A stretch of DNA of 54,892 nucleotides from Acidobacteriota bacterium (GTDB lineage: Bacteria; Acidobacteriota; Thermoanaerobaculia; Multivoradales; JAHZIX01): contig JAXHTF010000025.1 of assembly GCA_034211275.1 (NCBI GenBank), positions 1 to 54,892 on the forward strand. The letters run 5' to 3'. Below the pieces are notes generated by a model. That model ran no database searches, was not told the DNA's origin, and saw nothing but the letters and a program-made list of their open reading frames with translations. The first letter of the stretch is position 1, and every line of letters begins with the position of its first letter. Below are positions 54,779 through 54,892 of this stretch, piece by piece. The position numbers and the translations under genes are program-made.

Positions 54779-54892
54779 GTGAGCACGAACCAGCCGGAAG
54801 CATCTTCTCTGCCCACCCTCGCCGTCATCGAGGACAACGACGATAGCCGCCTGCTCTTGCGCATCATGCTCGAGGGACGCTATCAGCTCGTC
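54779..54892 (+). CDS. Response regulator, receiver domain (3' truncated by window)
   Basis: 38 codons to the window edge. LAVIEDNDDSRLLLRIMLEG is the first strand and helix of a CheY-like receiver domain, with the acidic E-D-N-D-D cluster that binds Mg2+. The phospho-accepting Asp and any output domain lie beyond the window. The GTG at 54779 is the likely start; a TTG at 54773 is in frame. It is divergent from mnmA. Confidence 0.82.
   Translation, partial: MSTNQPEASSLPTLAVIEDNDDSRLLLRIMLEGRYQLV

Overview
The window is a 54.9 kb piece of a high-GC bacterial genome. By eye it is mostly well above 60% GC, with one clearly lower-GC patch near 9.5-11.9 kb. The gene content fits a proteolytic member of Acidobacteriota, possibly Thermoanaerobaculia-like: a serine/threonine kinase with kinesin-light-chain TPRs, a tandem array of secreted subtilases, an S9 peptidase, an FG-GAP/ASPIC-UnbV protein, an IPTL-CTERM protein and an HTH-TPR regulator. 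The taxon is inferred from gene families only. I saw no rRNA, tRNA, CRISPR array or transposase.

Left edge (1-2.4 kb): a short HMG-CoA-reductase-like reading frame abuts a kinase gene that has lost its 5' half. A perfect 14-bp inverted repeat sits in the first 40 bases. Either the contig end is chimeric or this is a real recombination junction.

Subtilase array (2.4-17.5 kb): four paralogous, secreted, proteinase K-like S8 peptidases lie on the minus strand. Each has an I9 propeptide, a catalytic domain, one or two Ig-like modules and a C-terminal beta-sandwich, and each is preceded by a related leader with a hairpin at a nearly fixed distance. Hairpins of one shared family lie between the units. 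Also between them are debris of S8 3' ends (minus strand) and a 75-aa ORF (plus strand) resembling the N-terminal segment of acidobacterial kinases, present in three copies. A lower-GC insert carrying one membrane alpha/beta hydrolase interrupts the array.

Central region (17.8-34.9 kb): S9 peptidase with a strong terminator; FG-GAP/UnbV protein; aminoacyl-tRNA-protein transferase (Bpt/Ate family); a REP-like double hairpin; an AbrB-type protein; an ABC exporter pair; then a tightly packed run of isoaspartyl peptidase-like lipoprotein, DprE2-like SDR and DprE1-like FAD oxidase. Next come a PQQ-propeller/inactive-looking esterase fusion, an M23 peptidase and a cyclase-family lipoprotein.

Right half (34.9-54.9 kb): mostly housekeeping and envelope genes. 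These are SRPBCC, a cyclic-2,3-diphosphoglycerate synthetase-like GTPase, an RND/MMPL exporter, an IPTL-CTERM protein, a CBM9-like protein, a class A penicillin-binding protein overlapping a sulfatase-fold lipoprotein, DUF6544, cupin_5, proB-proA, yjjX, a CCA-adding-type nucleotidyltransferase, an HTH-TPR regulator that shares its stop palindrome with a convergent small secreted peptide gene, mnmA, and the start of a response regulator. Two gene remnants (DUF1801, 2OG-Fe(II) oxygenase) lie among them.
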